From Channallabes apus (taxonomy: Eukaryota > Chordata > Actinopteri > Siluriformes > Clariidae): 64,000 nucleotides of DNA. The first letter of the stretch is position 1. Each line of letters starts with the position of its first letter. Below, in pieces: positions 45,084-56,860 of this stretch. The stretch lies in the NCBI GenBank assembly GCA_030522415.1, contig CM060114.1, positions 23,727,304-23,791,303 on the forward strand. Direction: 5' to 3'. Position numbers and translations under genes: made by a program. The notes below the pieces were generated by a model. The model did not search any database, was not told the DNA's origin, and saw only the letters and a list, made by a program, of their open reading frames with translations.

Positions 45084-45853
45084 TTAACCAGTGAACAGTG
45101 TTAGTGTTAATCACTGACTGTCTGTATTATCGTCTGAATTAAATTACCCGAGAATTTACTTAATGCGCTTCTCATACAAATAAGTTAAGCGATATAATAC
45201 TGGTATATGAGCATTACTTCATCTCTGAAGCCAAACTATAACTTACTGAAGCCCCTCACACACACACACCTCCCCCCTCCTCCTGCGTAACTAATAAACA
45301 CTTCAGGGTTGTTATCCAGCTCGTTAACTAAGCGCTCGCGCTACCGCGGAAAGTCACGACCAAAGTGTGTGAAATATAAACCGGGTTATGAGCGTTACTA
45401 GCTCCTGTACAGCTACCCTCAGTCTGTATCCCTCATCAACTGCATCACATTATATTACAGTCACAGAAATAACCTGCAGATTAACTCTTAACCAAAGAAT
45501 AAATAACCGCTGAATTTATCCAGACAACACGCGGTGAGATTCTCTCAGTATTTACAGAGAACACAAACACTCTTCATCGGGTAGTGCAGCTCTTGTAATA
45601 GGGACATTAATAGTATTGTCGAAGCTTGAGCATGTTTTTGAGTTAAAGTGGAGTGACATTGTGAGTTTGTGACACTGACAGTAAGCTGTAATATTAACTC
45701 CAGACTTGGTAAACAGATCATTAAGTTCTCTAAAGTCACATCTGACCGCTGCTGGTGCTGCCAGTGATATTTAAAACGGCCAATAAAAAACTAAAGTGGG
45801 AAATAAACTGTAAACTACCCGAAACACATTTTATAAAATAAAACATCACTTAC

Positions 45854-45885
45854 CACGAATATTCCGTTAAGCCGCCATCTTCATC
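45854..45885 (-). promoter_or_regulatory. YY1 motif and splice donor in copy 2
   Basis: On the minus strand: AAGATGGCGGC (45871-45881) followed by a donor GTAAGT at 45853-45848. The acceptor CAG lies at 43768-43766 and the AATAAA at 43366-43361, giving the same layout as copy 1. Confidence 0.5.
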
Positions 45886-46176
45886 TCTGTAGCTTGGCAG
45901 CGTCAGTTCGGCGGGGGTGGAGGCGGGTTGTTAAAATCACGTGATTGCAACTCAGTGCAGCTGGCTTGTTTTAACGTGTTCTTGAGAACGAAGCGCCATC
46001 TAGTGGTGGCACCAGGTAAATGAATAAATAGGGCTTGAATGGGTGTGTTTACTGTGAAATCTTGACACGCCTTTCTGGCAGAAAAGGGAGGGGGGATTAC
46101 GGCGTGCAAAGGGCATTCACACGCCATTCACACTTCAGCCACACGGTAGTGGCTATTTGGCGTGGCTCCCACTGTA

Positions 46177-46330
46177 TAACCTGCAGGTGCACTTCATCAG
46201 ATGACATCACCTGATCTAGGTTTTATATAGCCAAAATTTGTTTGATACACACATGCTTCATAACCAGTAACACAAAAAGATGTTTCCATAGCGTTTTCGT
46301 GCAGCATCGAGTGTAGCTTTTGAAAGGGAA
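46177..46330 (-). mobile_element. DIRS1-like element, terminal repeat (continuation)
   Basis: TAACCTGCAGGTGCACTTC directly continues CCTATTTA from 39981 once copy 2 is removed. Ends with CGAGTGTAGCTTTTGAAAGG. Confidence 0.8.
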
Positions 46331-46566
46331 CCCAAGAATCTCTGAAGCTCCTGCATTGAGGTGGCCGTGTGCCAATTTGTGACTGCTTGGAGCTTGGCAG
46401 CCTCCATTTCAATGCCTTAACCCTCTCAAGGCATGCGTTGCTGATTTGCAACAGTTAAAACTAACTACCTAAACAATGTAACAAAGTGCTTTTCAGTGGC
46501 AGAACAACAACAAAAACAATATGGGATCCAAATCCAATATCTCAAATCCTCAAAACTTAATTTGAG
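46331..46566. other. Unidentified stretch
   Basis: No domain seen; a short frame at the left edge shares no recognisable motif. Confidence 0.3.
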
Positions 46567-47160
46567 TCTGAAAGGGTTAAGGGTCAATGACGAATCCAAG
46601 GAATGTGCTAATTGTAGTGTGAAACTCGCACTTCTCCGCTTTGATGAATAGGTTGTTCTCTAAGAGTTTTTGCAGCTCCTGCCGAACATGATGTTGATAC
46701 TCCTCTAGGTCTCTTGAGAAGATTAAGATATTGTCCAGATTGACGAACACGGATGAACTCAGAAAATCCCTGAGGATGTCATTGATGAGGGACTGAAAGA
46801 TGGCTGGGGCATTGGTCAGGCCAAACGGAACTCATAGTGTCCCATTGGGGAGTTGAAGGTAGTCTTCCACTCGTCGCCCTCTCGAATAAAGACGAAGTGG
46901 TATGCATTGCGTAGATCCAGTTTAGTAAATATCTTGGCTTTTTGGAGGAGTTCAAAGGTGGTCGCCATTAATGGAAGGGGGTATCGGTTCTTTACTGTGA
47001 AATTCACAAGGGGAATCATCTTCCTTTCCCATGAAGAAGAAACCGGCTCTTGCCAGGGAGGAGGAAGGGCGAATGATTTCCACTGCGAGGGACTCCGAGA
47101 TGTACTGGTTCAGAGCCTTGCTTTCCCGGGGTGACGGGGAAAGTCACCGTGGAATGACGG
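46567..47160 (-). pseudogene. Ty3/gypsy reverse transcriptase fragment
   Basis: Minus strand, from ~47160 down: [57 protein letters not shown] and, in another frame, [19 protein letters not shown] then KCEFHTT and FLGFVIDP. The catalytic YLDD is replaced by NLDN near 46740. Fingers and palm only; one frameshift near 46815. Similar in type to 3180-3640 but a different copy. Confidence 0.75.
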
Positions 47161-47164
47161 TGCC

Positions 47165-47350
47165 CAAGAGTGGTGGTTCGATCTCCAGCTCAGCCAAGAT
47201 GGCATTGTTGGGTCCTTGAGCAAGGTCCTTAACCCTATATGCTCCAGGGGCGCTGTATCATGGCTGACCTTGCGCTCTGACCCCAGTCACCCTGGCATAT
47301 GCGAAAAATGAATTTCACTTTGCTGTCATGTATATGTGACAAACAAAGGC
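47165..47350 (+). repeat. tRNA-derived SINE, degraded
   Basis: Box-B-like GGTTCGATCTC near 47173, TTGAGCAAGGTCCTTAACCC in the middle, and the tail GAATTTCACTTTGCTGTCATG then TATATGTGACAAA. No clean target duplication seen. Confidence 0.6.
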
Positions 47351-47479
47351 TTATATGCGATCATAAGCTTTCCACGAGTAGTGATAATGGATGTTCAACT
47401 GGGATAACACAAACTGTTATGTTCAACTTTGGGATGTTGTTGTTCAATGTTTTGATTGTTGTCTCAGCAGTCTGGTTAT

Positions 47480-47632
47480 ATGTATGATTAATTCATTTGC
47501 CTGTCTCAGTACTATGGGCAATATAGCATTCAGTTGCTCTGCCCCCATTCTGTGGAACTCCCTCCCACCTGACATCCGTAACTTAGATTCTCTTTCTCTC
47601 TTTAAAACCAGACTCAAAACCTATCTATTCTT
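47480..47632 (+). pseudogene. L2-like LINE RT C-terminal scrap
   Basis: Reads FACLSTMGNIAFSCSAPILW then NSLPPDIRNLDSLSLF and KTRLKTYLF, the conserved C-terminal tail of L2/Rex-type ORF2. It is interrupted directly afterwards by the (TTC)n tail of the RTE element. Part may continue beyond that element at 49440. Confidence 0.6.
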
Positions 47633-49425
47633 CTTCTTCTTCTTCTTTGTCTTTCGGGTGTTCCCTTTCAGGGATCCCCACAGTGAATCATCTGCCTCCA
47701 TCTAACCCTATCCTCTGCATCCTCTTCTCTCACACCAACTAACATCATGTCCTCTCTCACTGCATCCATAAATCTCCTCTTTGGTCTTCCTCTAGACCTC
47801 CTGCCTGGCAGTTCCAACCTCAGGATCCAATCTCTCCTCTGAACATGTCCAAACCACGTCAATCTGGCCTCTCTGACTTTATCTCCAAAACATTTAACAT
47901 GGGTTGTCCCTCTGATGAGTCTCCCAAAGAGAACCTCAACATCTTCATCTCTGCCTCCTGTCTTTTCTTCAGTGCCACTGTCTCTAAGCCGTAGAGCATC
48001 ACTGGTCTCACCACTGTCCTGTACACCTTTCCTTTCATTCTCTCTGGTACTCTTTTATCGCACAGCACACCTGACACTTTTCTCCACCCATTCCAACCTG
48101 CCTGTACCCGCCTCTTCACCTCTTCTCCACACTCTCTGTTGCATTGGACCGTTGACCCCAAGTACTTAAAATCCTGCACTTCTTTATCTCTGCTCCCTGT
48201 AGCCTCACCGTTCCTCTTGGGTCCCTCTCATTCACACACATGTATTCCGTAATGCTGCGGCTAACCTTCATTCCTCTGCTTTCCAGAGCATACCTCCACC
48301 TCTCCAATGTAAGACATTCCACTAACAAGTCTTGTCCACTTTTCCCTTACCTGATGATACACCAAGTACCCTCCTACCTGTCTCCCAGATCACATTGGCT
48401 GTAGTTGTCCAGTCAACTGAAAGCACCTCCTGACCACCCATAGCCTGTCTCAACTCCTCCCTGACTACACAACATTCTTCCTTTTTCAACTTCCACCACT
48501 TTGTCCTCTGCTCTGCCTTTGACCTCTTCACCTTCCTCACCACCAGGGTTATTTTACACACCACCATTCTGTGTTGTCTGGCTACACTCTCCCCTACCAA
48601 CACTTTGCACTCACTGATCTCTTTCAGATTACAACGTCAACACAAGATGTAGTCCACCTGAGTGCTTCTGCCTCCACTCTTATATGTCACACTATGTTCC
48701 TGCCTCTTCTGGAAGAATGTATTTACTACTGCCATTTCCATCCTCTTTGCAAAGTCCACCACCGTCTGTCCTTCTACAATCCTGTCCTGAAGACCAAACC
48801 TGCCCATCACATTTTCATCACTTCTGTTCCCTTCCCCAACATGTCCACTGGAGTCTGCACCAATCACCACTCTCTCACCTCTGGGGATGCTCTGCGTCAC
48901 TTCATCTAACTCACTCCAGAATGTATCCTTCTCTTCTAACTCACATCCTCTACCTGTGGAGCATAACCACTAACAACATTGAATATCACCCCTTCAATTA
49001 CCAGCTTCAGACTCATCACCCTATTTGATACTCTCTTCACTTCTAGATCATTCCTTATAAACTCCTCTTTCAGAATAACTCCTACTCCATTTCTTTTTCT
49101 ATCCACACCATGGTAAAACAACTTGAACCATGATCCTAAGCTTCTGACCTTGCTACCTTTCCACCTGGTCTCCTGGACACAGTATATCCACCTTCCTTCT
49201 CTGCATCATATCAACCAACTCTCTTCCCTTCCCTGTCATGGTCTCAACATTCAAAGTCCCTACTGTGATTCCTAAACTCTTCCCTTCCCTCTTCTCTCTC
49301 TGCTTTGAACATACCTTCCTCCTCTCCTTCTTCGACCAACAGTAGCCCACTTTCCACAGGCACACTGTAGGTCAACAGCACCAGTAGCGGTCGTTGTTAA
49401 CCCGGGCCATGACCGATCCGGTATG
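47633..49425 (-). mobile_element. RTE-type LINE with RT core deleted
   Basis: Minus strand. The 5' part (49425-48325) encodes an AP-endonuclease domain: LGITVGTLNVETMTGKGREL, RKRNGVGVILKEEF, VVSGYAPQ, VVIGADSSGHVG, YKSGGRSTQVDYILC. The 3' part (48325-47668) encodes YLGSTVQCNRECGEEV, VVRPVMLYGLETV and TWFGHVQRRDW, the RT-downstream region. The palm between them is missing at 48322-48328. Many stops. The 3' end is a short (GAA)n tail at 47633-47650 (minus strand), the RTE type of end. Confidence 0.85.
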
Positions 49426-49439
49426 GGAATTATATTTGT

Positions 49440-50160
49440 GATTCGCATTCACATTTTGTTAATGTTGTATATGCTTTCTCTGGGTTGTGTTATCAGCCAG
49501 CATATAATTTTATTTCAGTGCCATCCTGATGATACTCAGCCTTACCTAAAGATAGCTAAAGCCTTAACCTCATCTAGTACGGCATCATCCATTCTGACCA
49601 TATGTTGGTAGGACATTGTCATGGATGAAGCAAAATTTTCTGCAGCTGTACAGCTCCAAGACCTATTTTAGTAAGCAGCCCATGCCATGTTAGGTCATCT
49701 AAAATAACTAATATAATTTTTGGTCAGGATATCCTACTGTCAACATCTATAATTCACCTTAGGGTTAAAAATGCACTCTCATTTGACATATGAGGTTCAT
49801 ATAAACATCTGTGTAAGCCGTCTTTCTTTCATCTCAGGAACATTGCTAAACCATATCCAGCACTCTCACAGATGTGGAAAAGGTATTCGATGCATTTGTC
49901 TCCTCCAGGCTGGACTTCTGCAATGCACTCCTCATTGGGAGTTCTGGAAAATGCCTTCAAAAGCTGCTTTGTGTCAGTACATCTTTTAAAATCTCCTAAG
50001 ACCAAGCTTTATACTATGGAAGATTCACGTTTTGGGTCAGTTGCCCGTAGACTGTGGAATGCTCTCCCAAAATATTTGAGGACGCCACAGACTATTGATG
50101 CTTTTAAATTTTGTCTTAAAACATATTTTTATCAGAGATTTCGTTTTTGAATAATTTGTA
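49440..50160 (+). pseudogene. L2-like LINE RT fragment (palm to C-terminus)
   Basis: HIILFQCHPDDTQPYLKIAK near 49505-49565 corresponds to the RT palm motif usually written YADDTQLYL, with Tyr-Ala changed to His-Pro. SRLDFCNALLIGSSGKCLQK (~49905-49965) and SVARRLWNALPKYLRTPQTI (~50035-50100) are the downstream conserved blocks. Stops and gaps are frequent. Confidence 0.7.
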
Positions 50161-50179
50161 TATAAAAAAATAATAATAA

Positions 50180-50261
<82 letters not shown>

Positions 50262-50262
50262 T
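50180..50262. repeat. (AT)n(AC)n microsatellite
   Basis: About 28 AT then 13 AC units. Confidence 0.95.
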
Positions 50263-50744
50263 CACCTAAATGATTATTACAGATGTCGCCTTTAAGACTG
50301 CGCGTGTTTTCCCGCGAGAGGCCGCAATTTAGCGCACAGCGTGCAGCGACTTGCCAGAGGCAACATTCAGCAATTTAAAATAAATGTGTTGTGCTTCACT
50401 GAATATCTGCCAGATGGCGCATGGAAGGAATTTATCTAAAAGTACAACAATGAATGTAACGACGCGGATGAACAGTGCTGAAGCGAACATGAATTTTATT
50501 TTGTTTTATAATAGATCTTTCATGATGAATGAGTGTATATGTGCTTCATATTATCAAACACAGGCAAATGAGACAGAAATTTTTGAGGGACAGATCAGTG
50601 AAAAAAGTAAACCTAGCTATCGTTCGTTTAATGTGTTTTTTTCTCATTCCATTAGTTAAAAAAAAGAACTTGCTCTTTTAAACTAAAGTGTCTAATTTAT
50701 GCTTATGGGTGAATCTTTTTTTTTTTTTTTACTTTAGTATAATG
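50263..50744. other. No gene assigned
   Basis: A 91-codon frame at 50384-50659 shows no recognisable motif. It ends in A- and T-runs before the BEL element. Confidence 0.3.
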
Positions 50745-50749
50745 CTATT

Positions 50750-51150
50750 TGTAAGAGCCATATTGTTCTTGTTATTAATTTGTTGTTGTGTTTATTTTAC
50801 TTTATTTTATTTGCTGTTACTTCATTTATTCTACCTTGTTCTATTCATTAGTAAAGCATTAAGCATTAAGTTTGTTACATAAGCCATAAGCTTTGAATTT
50901 CTAAGTTATGCATCCATTTTGACAATCGTAGGTTGGTCTGTGATGTCATTCTACTATTACATGCATTTGTGTGACTGTCATATGATAGAGAGTTCAGTTT
51001 AGATGGGGAAGGCCACGGAAACACAAGCCTTTGACCGTAAGCTCGTCAGTTAACGTGAGCTCCCGGTAAGCTAAGAATGTAAGATACAGCAACTAGGTTG
51101 TTGTAACCGTAAGCTCCCGTAAGTAGAGAAATACAAAAAGAGTGTTGTTA
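50750..51150 (+). repeat. BEL 5' LTR, first ~400 bp
   Basis: TGTAAGAGCCATATTGTTCT and what follows match 57163-57570 with few differences, up to GTGTTGTTA, where the CAGTGGG element begins. The remaining ~240 bp of LTR are missing. Confidence 0.9.
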
Positions 51151-53240
51151 CAGTGGGAGCCACGCCAAATAGCCGCTCCCGTGTGGCTGACGTGTTAATG
51201 GCCTTTGCACGCCGTAATCCCCCCTCCCTTTTCTACCAGAAAGGCGTGTCAAGATTTCACAGTAAACACGCCCATTCAAGCCCTATTTATTCATTGACCT
51301 GGTGCCACCACTAGATGGCGCTTCGTTCTCAAGAACACGTTAAAACAAGCCAGCTGCGCTGAGTTGCAATCACGTGATTTTAACAACCCGCCTCCACCCC
51401 CGCCGAACTGATGCTACCAAACTACAGAGGTGAAGATGGCGGCTTAATGGACTATTCGTGGTAAGTGATGTTTTATTTTATAAAATGTGTTTGGGGTAGT
51501 TTACAGTTTATTTCCCAGTTTAGTTTTTTATGGGTCGTTTTAAATATCACTGGCAGCACCAGCAGCGGACAGATGTGACTTTAGAAAACTTAATGATCTG
51601 TTTACCAAGTCTGGAGTTAATATTACAGCTTACTGTCAGTGTCACAAACTCACAATGTCACCCCACTTTAACTCAAGAACATGCTCAAGCTTCAAAAATA
51701 CTATTAATGTCCCTATTACAGAAGCGCACTACCCGATGAAGAGTGTTTGTGTTCTCTGTAAATACTGAGAGAATCTCACCGCGTGTTGTCTGGATAAATT
51801 CAGCGGTTATTTATTCTTTGGTTAAGAGTTAATCTGCAGGTTATTTCTGTGACTGTAATATAATGTGATGCAGTTGATGAGGGACACAGACTGAGGGTAG
51901 CTGTACAGGAGCTAGTAACGCTCATAACCCGGTTTATATTTTATACACTTTGGCCGTGACTTTCCGCGGTAGCGTGAGCGCTTAGTTAACGAGCTGAATA
52001 ACAACACTGAAGTGTTTATCAGTTAAGGAGGGGGAGGGGGGAGGTGTGTGTGTGTGTGAGGGGAGGTGTGTGTGTGTGTGGTATGAGGGGCTTCAGTAAG
52101 TTATAGTTTGGCCTCAGAGATTAACTAATGCTCATACACGAGTGTTATATCGCTTAACTTATTTGTATGAGAAGCGTATTAAGTAAATTCTCGGTTAATT
52201 TAATTCAGACGATAATACAGACAGACTGTCGTTAACTCTACCATTGTTCACTGGTTAACATTAGCACACGCAGTTTATTTACATTCCAGAATTCCCAAAA
52301 CAGTATTTTACACCGTCTGTGGTAAATAGGTTTATTAATATATTTTATTTTTATTAGAACTATATGTTCTGTGAAGTTTATTTATCTTTGTCTTCACTAA
52401 ATTCTCCTGCTGTCTTTAAGCAGAGCTCCGCTGTGGAGGATTGGGGGGTCAGACGGCTGGACTTTTGGAGCTATAGGACTGGAGGAGCCTGAACAAGCTG
52501 TTGAGGGAGCTGTAGGACGGATGACATCACTGTCCGACAGCTTTAGAATGATGTTTGGTCAGGTCTACTGTATATTCTGAACATAGAACTGCAAAATGTC
52601 TGATACAGTACTTTGGGGGAAACAAAGACTTCAACTGTTCCATGTTTAATAGTTTTGATATTTGAAAAATTTGTATTTTAATATAAAAGACCTATAGATA
52701 GAGACTTATAAGCAGCTGGTGTATCCGGGTAGTTTAATGAACTTTAAGCAAAAAAGACAACATGTATTCACCTGTTTTATACAAATTACTGTTTTAACTT
52801 TGACTAGTTTTGGAAGAATAAATTGAATTGGTAAAGTCATGTTTGTGTGTTTTAATTTTTGGTGATTGTTTGGGTATTTAAAAAACGTTTAATGGGCAAA
52901 AAAATTGACACAACTTTGTTTTAAATAGTCAAAGAGTTGGGCTGAAAATCATAATAATAATTATTGGTCATAGAAACAAATTAAAACAGTTAAACACTTG
53001 ATAATATGTATTTGTGTTTGTGATTATGTGACCCATAATATTTTTTTCTCAGTATAAATAAATGTTTTGGCTTTTAAGAACTCCAAAAGAGCAACGACAA
53101 ACTTAGGAGTGGAAGGTGAGAAACCTCAATGGAGAATACTGAGTATGATATGGTGTTTAATTGCTCTGTGTGTGTGTTTTTGGCGGGGGGGTGGGTGTGC
53201 GTGTTAAAGCCAACGGAGAAATTCAGGAGAGCGCGCGCGC
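51151..53240 (+). mobile_element. CAGTGGGAGCCACG element, copy 3 (right half deleted)
   Basis: Same orientation as copy 1. Left terminus at 51151 next to TA of the BEL LTR. It keeps the YY1 motif AAGATGGCGGC (51433-51443), donor GTAAGT (51461), acceptor CAG (52421-52423) and AATAAA (52817-52822). It stops within a (GC)n tract at ~53240, where BEL gag-side sequence begins. No right terminus. Confidence 0.9.
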
Positions 53241-53244
53241 GCGT

Positions 53245-53525
53245 ACCTTTCCAACTTAACATGCAACAGCTGAGCGTAGCCTGCAAACAAGAGCGCACTC
53301 ATTGAATCGAACAGCGCGTACCCGAGCAGCGTGCACTCTCACCTTTCCAACTCAACAGGTAACAGCCGAGCGCAGTCTGCGAACGAGAGCGCAGTCACTG
53401 AATCGAACAGCGCGTACTCGAGCAGCGTGCACTCTCACCTTTGCAACTCAACAGGTAACAGCCGAGCGCAGTCTGCGAACGAAAGCGCAGTCACTGAATC
53501 GAGCAACGCGCACCTAAGCTGCGCG
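53245..53525 (+). repeat. Three 96-bp tandem repeats at the BEL gag start
   Basis: Units start ACCTTTCCAACT at 53245 and 53341 and ACCTTTGCAACT at 53437, exact 96-bp spacing. Units 2 and 3 lie in the gag frame as 32-residue repeats (HSHLSNSTGNSRAQSANESA...). Unit 1 is more diverged. Confidence 0.85.
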
Positions 53526-55430
53526 CACTCTACAGACCTGGACGCCGCAACCAGCGACAGAAAACCCAGTCACACATCCCTTCAAGGACCCAAACAAAGG
53601 GGCCAAGGAAAACCCAGGGTCAGCGTCGCAACCGAGGACAGACAGGTTGGTAAAATTGACAAAGACTTGATTACAATGAAGAATGCCGGTACATTACCTG
53701 TCAGCGCCTTCACTAAACCGTGCGCACATTGCAAAGGGGAGCATATCTTAGATGATTGCTTCCAATTTAATGATCAGACACACAAAGACAAAGTAGAATT
53801 CATAAAAAAGAATGGATTCTGTTTCGGATGTTTAAGAAAGGGCCATTTATGGAAAGACTGTACCAGAAAAATTATATGTTCATTGTGTTCAAAGTCACAT
53901 CCACGCATGTTACACATAGCAGTGCAAGACACGGCCCAGTCAGTTACGAGCGCCCGCAGAAACGAAACTGAAAGTGACACAACAAATACACCACCTGCTG
54001 TGAGTACACCAAATGCGCTCACTGGGGCTGGAGGTAATGGCATCCTCTCCATTGCACCCGTTAAAATAAAGTCCAAGAAAAAGGACACAATAGTAGAAGC
54101 CATGTATTATCACGTGAGAGTCCCCGAGAAGGACACAGATCTGCTCCGCTTCCTATGGTGGCCGAATGGAGATGTGAACCAAGACTTAGTTGAATACAAA
54201 ATGGTAGTTTATCTGTTCGGTGCAAAATCGTCGCCTAGTGTTGCTAACTTCGCCCTCAGAAAGACAGCAGAAGAAAACCGCAGCAATGCATCTGCTGTGG
54301 CAGTTAATACAGTGCTTAAAAACTTTTATGTAGACGACTGCCTGAAATCCGTTTCAAGTCATGACCAAGCAGTTGCTCTATACAATGATCTCACAAGTTT
54401 CTGTGCAAGCGGAGGGTTTAACCTCACAAAATGGGCAAGCAAAAGCCGTGCCCTACTGACTGTCATTCCCGAGAGCGAAAGGATCAAAGACATGAGAGAC
54501 TTAGACTTGAGTAAAGATGCGCTGCCCATAGAGAGAGCTCTGGGGGTGCTGTGGTGCATTAACTCATACATGTTCAAGTTCAAAATTAGTTTAAAGGAAC
54601 GACTTGTGACAAGACGAGGAATCCTGTCAATCACCAGTTCGATTTATGACCCCTTAGGGTTTCCCGCGCCTGTCATACTGCCAGCCAAAACTCTAATGCA
54701 ACAGTTATGCAAAGAAAAACTAGCCTGTGATGATGACATTCCCGAGCAGTTTGCAACGGCATGGAAAACCTGGCTGCAAGAGCTGCACAGACTGTCCGAG
54801 TGCAGCATAGCAAGGTGCATAAAACCAGCCGACTTCGGAGTTACAGCTACAGCACAACTCCACCGCTTCTCGGATGCAAGTGAAATGGGATACGGAGCTG
54901 TCTCATACCTCAGGTTAGTAAACACTGATGGACTTACACATTGTGCATTCATGATGGGAAATTCCCATGTAGCACCCATGAAACAAACCACAATTTCACA
55001 AATGGAACTGGCTGCGGCAGTGGTAGCTGTAAAAAATGACAAAATGTTGAAAGAAAAGCTAGAACTGAAATTGCTGGACTCTATGTTTTGGACTGACAGT
55101 GCAACTGTTTTGAGATACAGTTCATACGAAACACTTCATTTTAAAACCTTCGTGGCCAACAGAATCGCCATTATAAGAGAGTCAACCAAGGCACAGCAAT
55201 GGAGGTACGTTAATACCTCAAAAAACCCAGCTGACTCTGCCTCCAGGGGGGTATCCTGTGAAAAATTCATGAAAAATGTTAACTGGATCCATGGTCCCTC
55301 CTTTCTCAAAGAAGCAGAGTGCAAATGGCCTGAAAATATTCATGACACATCAATAACACAAAATGATGATGAAATTCTCAGCTTTAGTGAATACTGTGAG
55401 CGTTACAAAATGCGCAGATGCAGTGAGTAA
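53331..55430 (+). pseudogene. BEL Gag-RT-RNase H fusion (internally deleted)
   Basis: A 699-codon open frame. Residues 1-65 are 32-residue repeats. Gag knuckles: C131, C134, H138, C143 and C164, C167, H172, C177. Near residue 260, VEAMYYHVRVPEKD joins gag directly to mid-RT (LLRFLWWPNGD), so protease and the N-terminal RT with the first catalytic Asp are gone, yet the frame stays open. YVDD at 333-336 is intact. SITSSIYDPLGFPAP is the BEL connection region; RFSDASEMGYGAVSY starts RNase H. The frame ends at 55430 by a frameshift. Not replication-competent, but a translatable fusion. Confidence 0.85.
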
Positions 55431-56860
55431 ACTGATTAATCATCACTCTGATTGGCACAAGTTAAAAAGATCCGTTGCCTGGATCCTTCGCATCAGAGAC
55501 ATGCTCAAACAAAAAACAGAAAGGGTCAAAACACAATTAGATAACCCAAAGACAGAAAATCACAAGTCGCTAACAGCTCAAGAACTAACAAGAGCAGAAA
55601 ACGAAATCATTAAATTTACTCAAAGACAAAACTTTAAGGAAGAAATTCTCACATTGCAAAAGAATAAAGCAGCAGCAGAACTCAAACAGGGAATTCACAC
55701 ACAGCAAAAACGCAAGGCATCTGTAAAAAGAAACAGTTGCTTGTCCAAACTGGACCCAGTACTACAGGATGGATTGCTGAGAGTCGGAGGACGTCTCAGC
55801 AGGTCCGCAATGCCAGAGCACGTTAAACACCCAGTCATTGTACCTAAAGACTCACATATCACAACCTTAATATTAAGAGAAGTTCATGACAAGATAGGAC
55901 ACAGTGGAAGAATTTACATGCTTTCAGAATTGCGGCAGAAATACTGGATTCCGACTGCTAACTCACTCGTAAGACAGTTTCTCTCCAGGTGTGTGATATG
56001 CTGGAAGTCTAGAGCTAAAGCATGTGAGCAAAAAATGTCAGAATTGCCACTCGACAGAATAATACCAGACCACCCACCCTTCACTAATGTGGGAGTAGAC
56101 TACTTCGGACCCTTCGAGGTCAAACGTGGCAGAAGTAACGTTAAAAGATATGGCGTACTTTTCACTTGTCTGACAACATGAGCCGTGCACATTGAAATTG
56201 CTCATTCGTTTGACACAGACTCTTGTGTGAATGCCATGTGACGCTTTATAAGCAGGAGAGGTCAGGTGTCAGTTATGAGAAGTGACAATGGAACAAACTT
56301 CATAGGCGCTGAGACTGAACTGCGTGAGGCTATTCATCAATGGAACCAGTCACGAATTGAAAGCTTCCTTACTCAAAGGAACATACAGTGGACATTTAAC
56401 CCACCTTCTGGATCTCATTTTGGTGGAATATGGGAAAGGCAGATTAGGTCAGTTAGAAAGATCTTGAGATCAGTTCTGAAAGAACAAACATTAACTGACG
56501 AGAGCCTGCATACATTCGTGTGTGAAGTAGAAGCGATAATGGATAACCGACCCCTCACTATTGTCTCGGAGGATCCCACAGAACTGGAACCTCTGACACC
56601 AAACCACCTGCTGCTGATGAAAAAACAGCCAAACCTGGCCTCTGGATTCTTCAAAAAGGAAGACATCTATGCACATCATAGGGAGAAGCAGATCCAGCAT
56701 CTATCAGACCTGCTCTGGAAGCGATGGGTGCGTGAATACTTGCCCTTGCTCCAGGGGCGGCAAAAATGGTTTCAAAACAAAAAAAAACCTCTCGCTTGGA
56801 GATATAGTTTTAATAACTGATGAGTTTTCTCCACGAAATTCATGGGTTATCGGATAAATC
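55363..56860 (+). pseudogene. BEL integrase region
   Basis: Continues Pol in a new frame from ~55425. An HHCC zinc finger is visible (EVHDKIGHSG ... CVICWKS). Catalytic residues: Asp in VGVDYFGPF, Asp in RSDNGTNFIGA, Glu in GGIWERQIR, all present. TGA codons at ~56179 and ~56238 and a frameshift in an A-run at 56780-56786 break it. The out-of-frame end (SLGDIVLITDEFSPRNSWVIG) is the SH3-like C-terminal piece of BEL integrase. Confidence 0.85.

Larger units (their letters stand above)
39982..46174 (-). mobile_element. CAGTGGGAGCCACG element, copy 2 (with nested SINE and LINE)
   Basis: Same termini as copy 1, inverted orientation, flanked by TA at 39980-39981 and 46175-46176. The flanks rejoin as DIRS sequence. 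At 6193 bp it exceeds copy 1 mainly through a 1149-bp LINE tail and a 189-bp SINE. It also keeps a segment with AAAGCCAACGGAGAAATTCA near 42920-42940 that copy 1 lacks and copy 3 has. No transposase-like frame. Confidence 0.9.

Noticed and set aside
39982..46174. Copy 2 of the CAGTGGG element carrying its own transposase
   Set aside because: The only coding scraps inside are LINE RT residues from a nested insertion; no DDE motif on either strand.
48571..49028. Plus-strand frames of 112-114 codons
   Set aside because: Shadows of the RTE endonuclease encoded on the minus strand.
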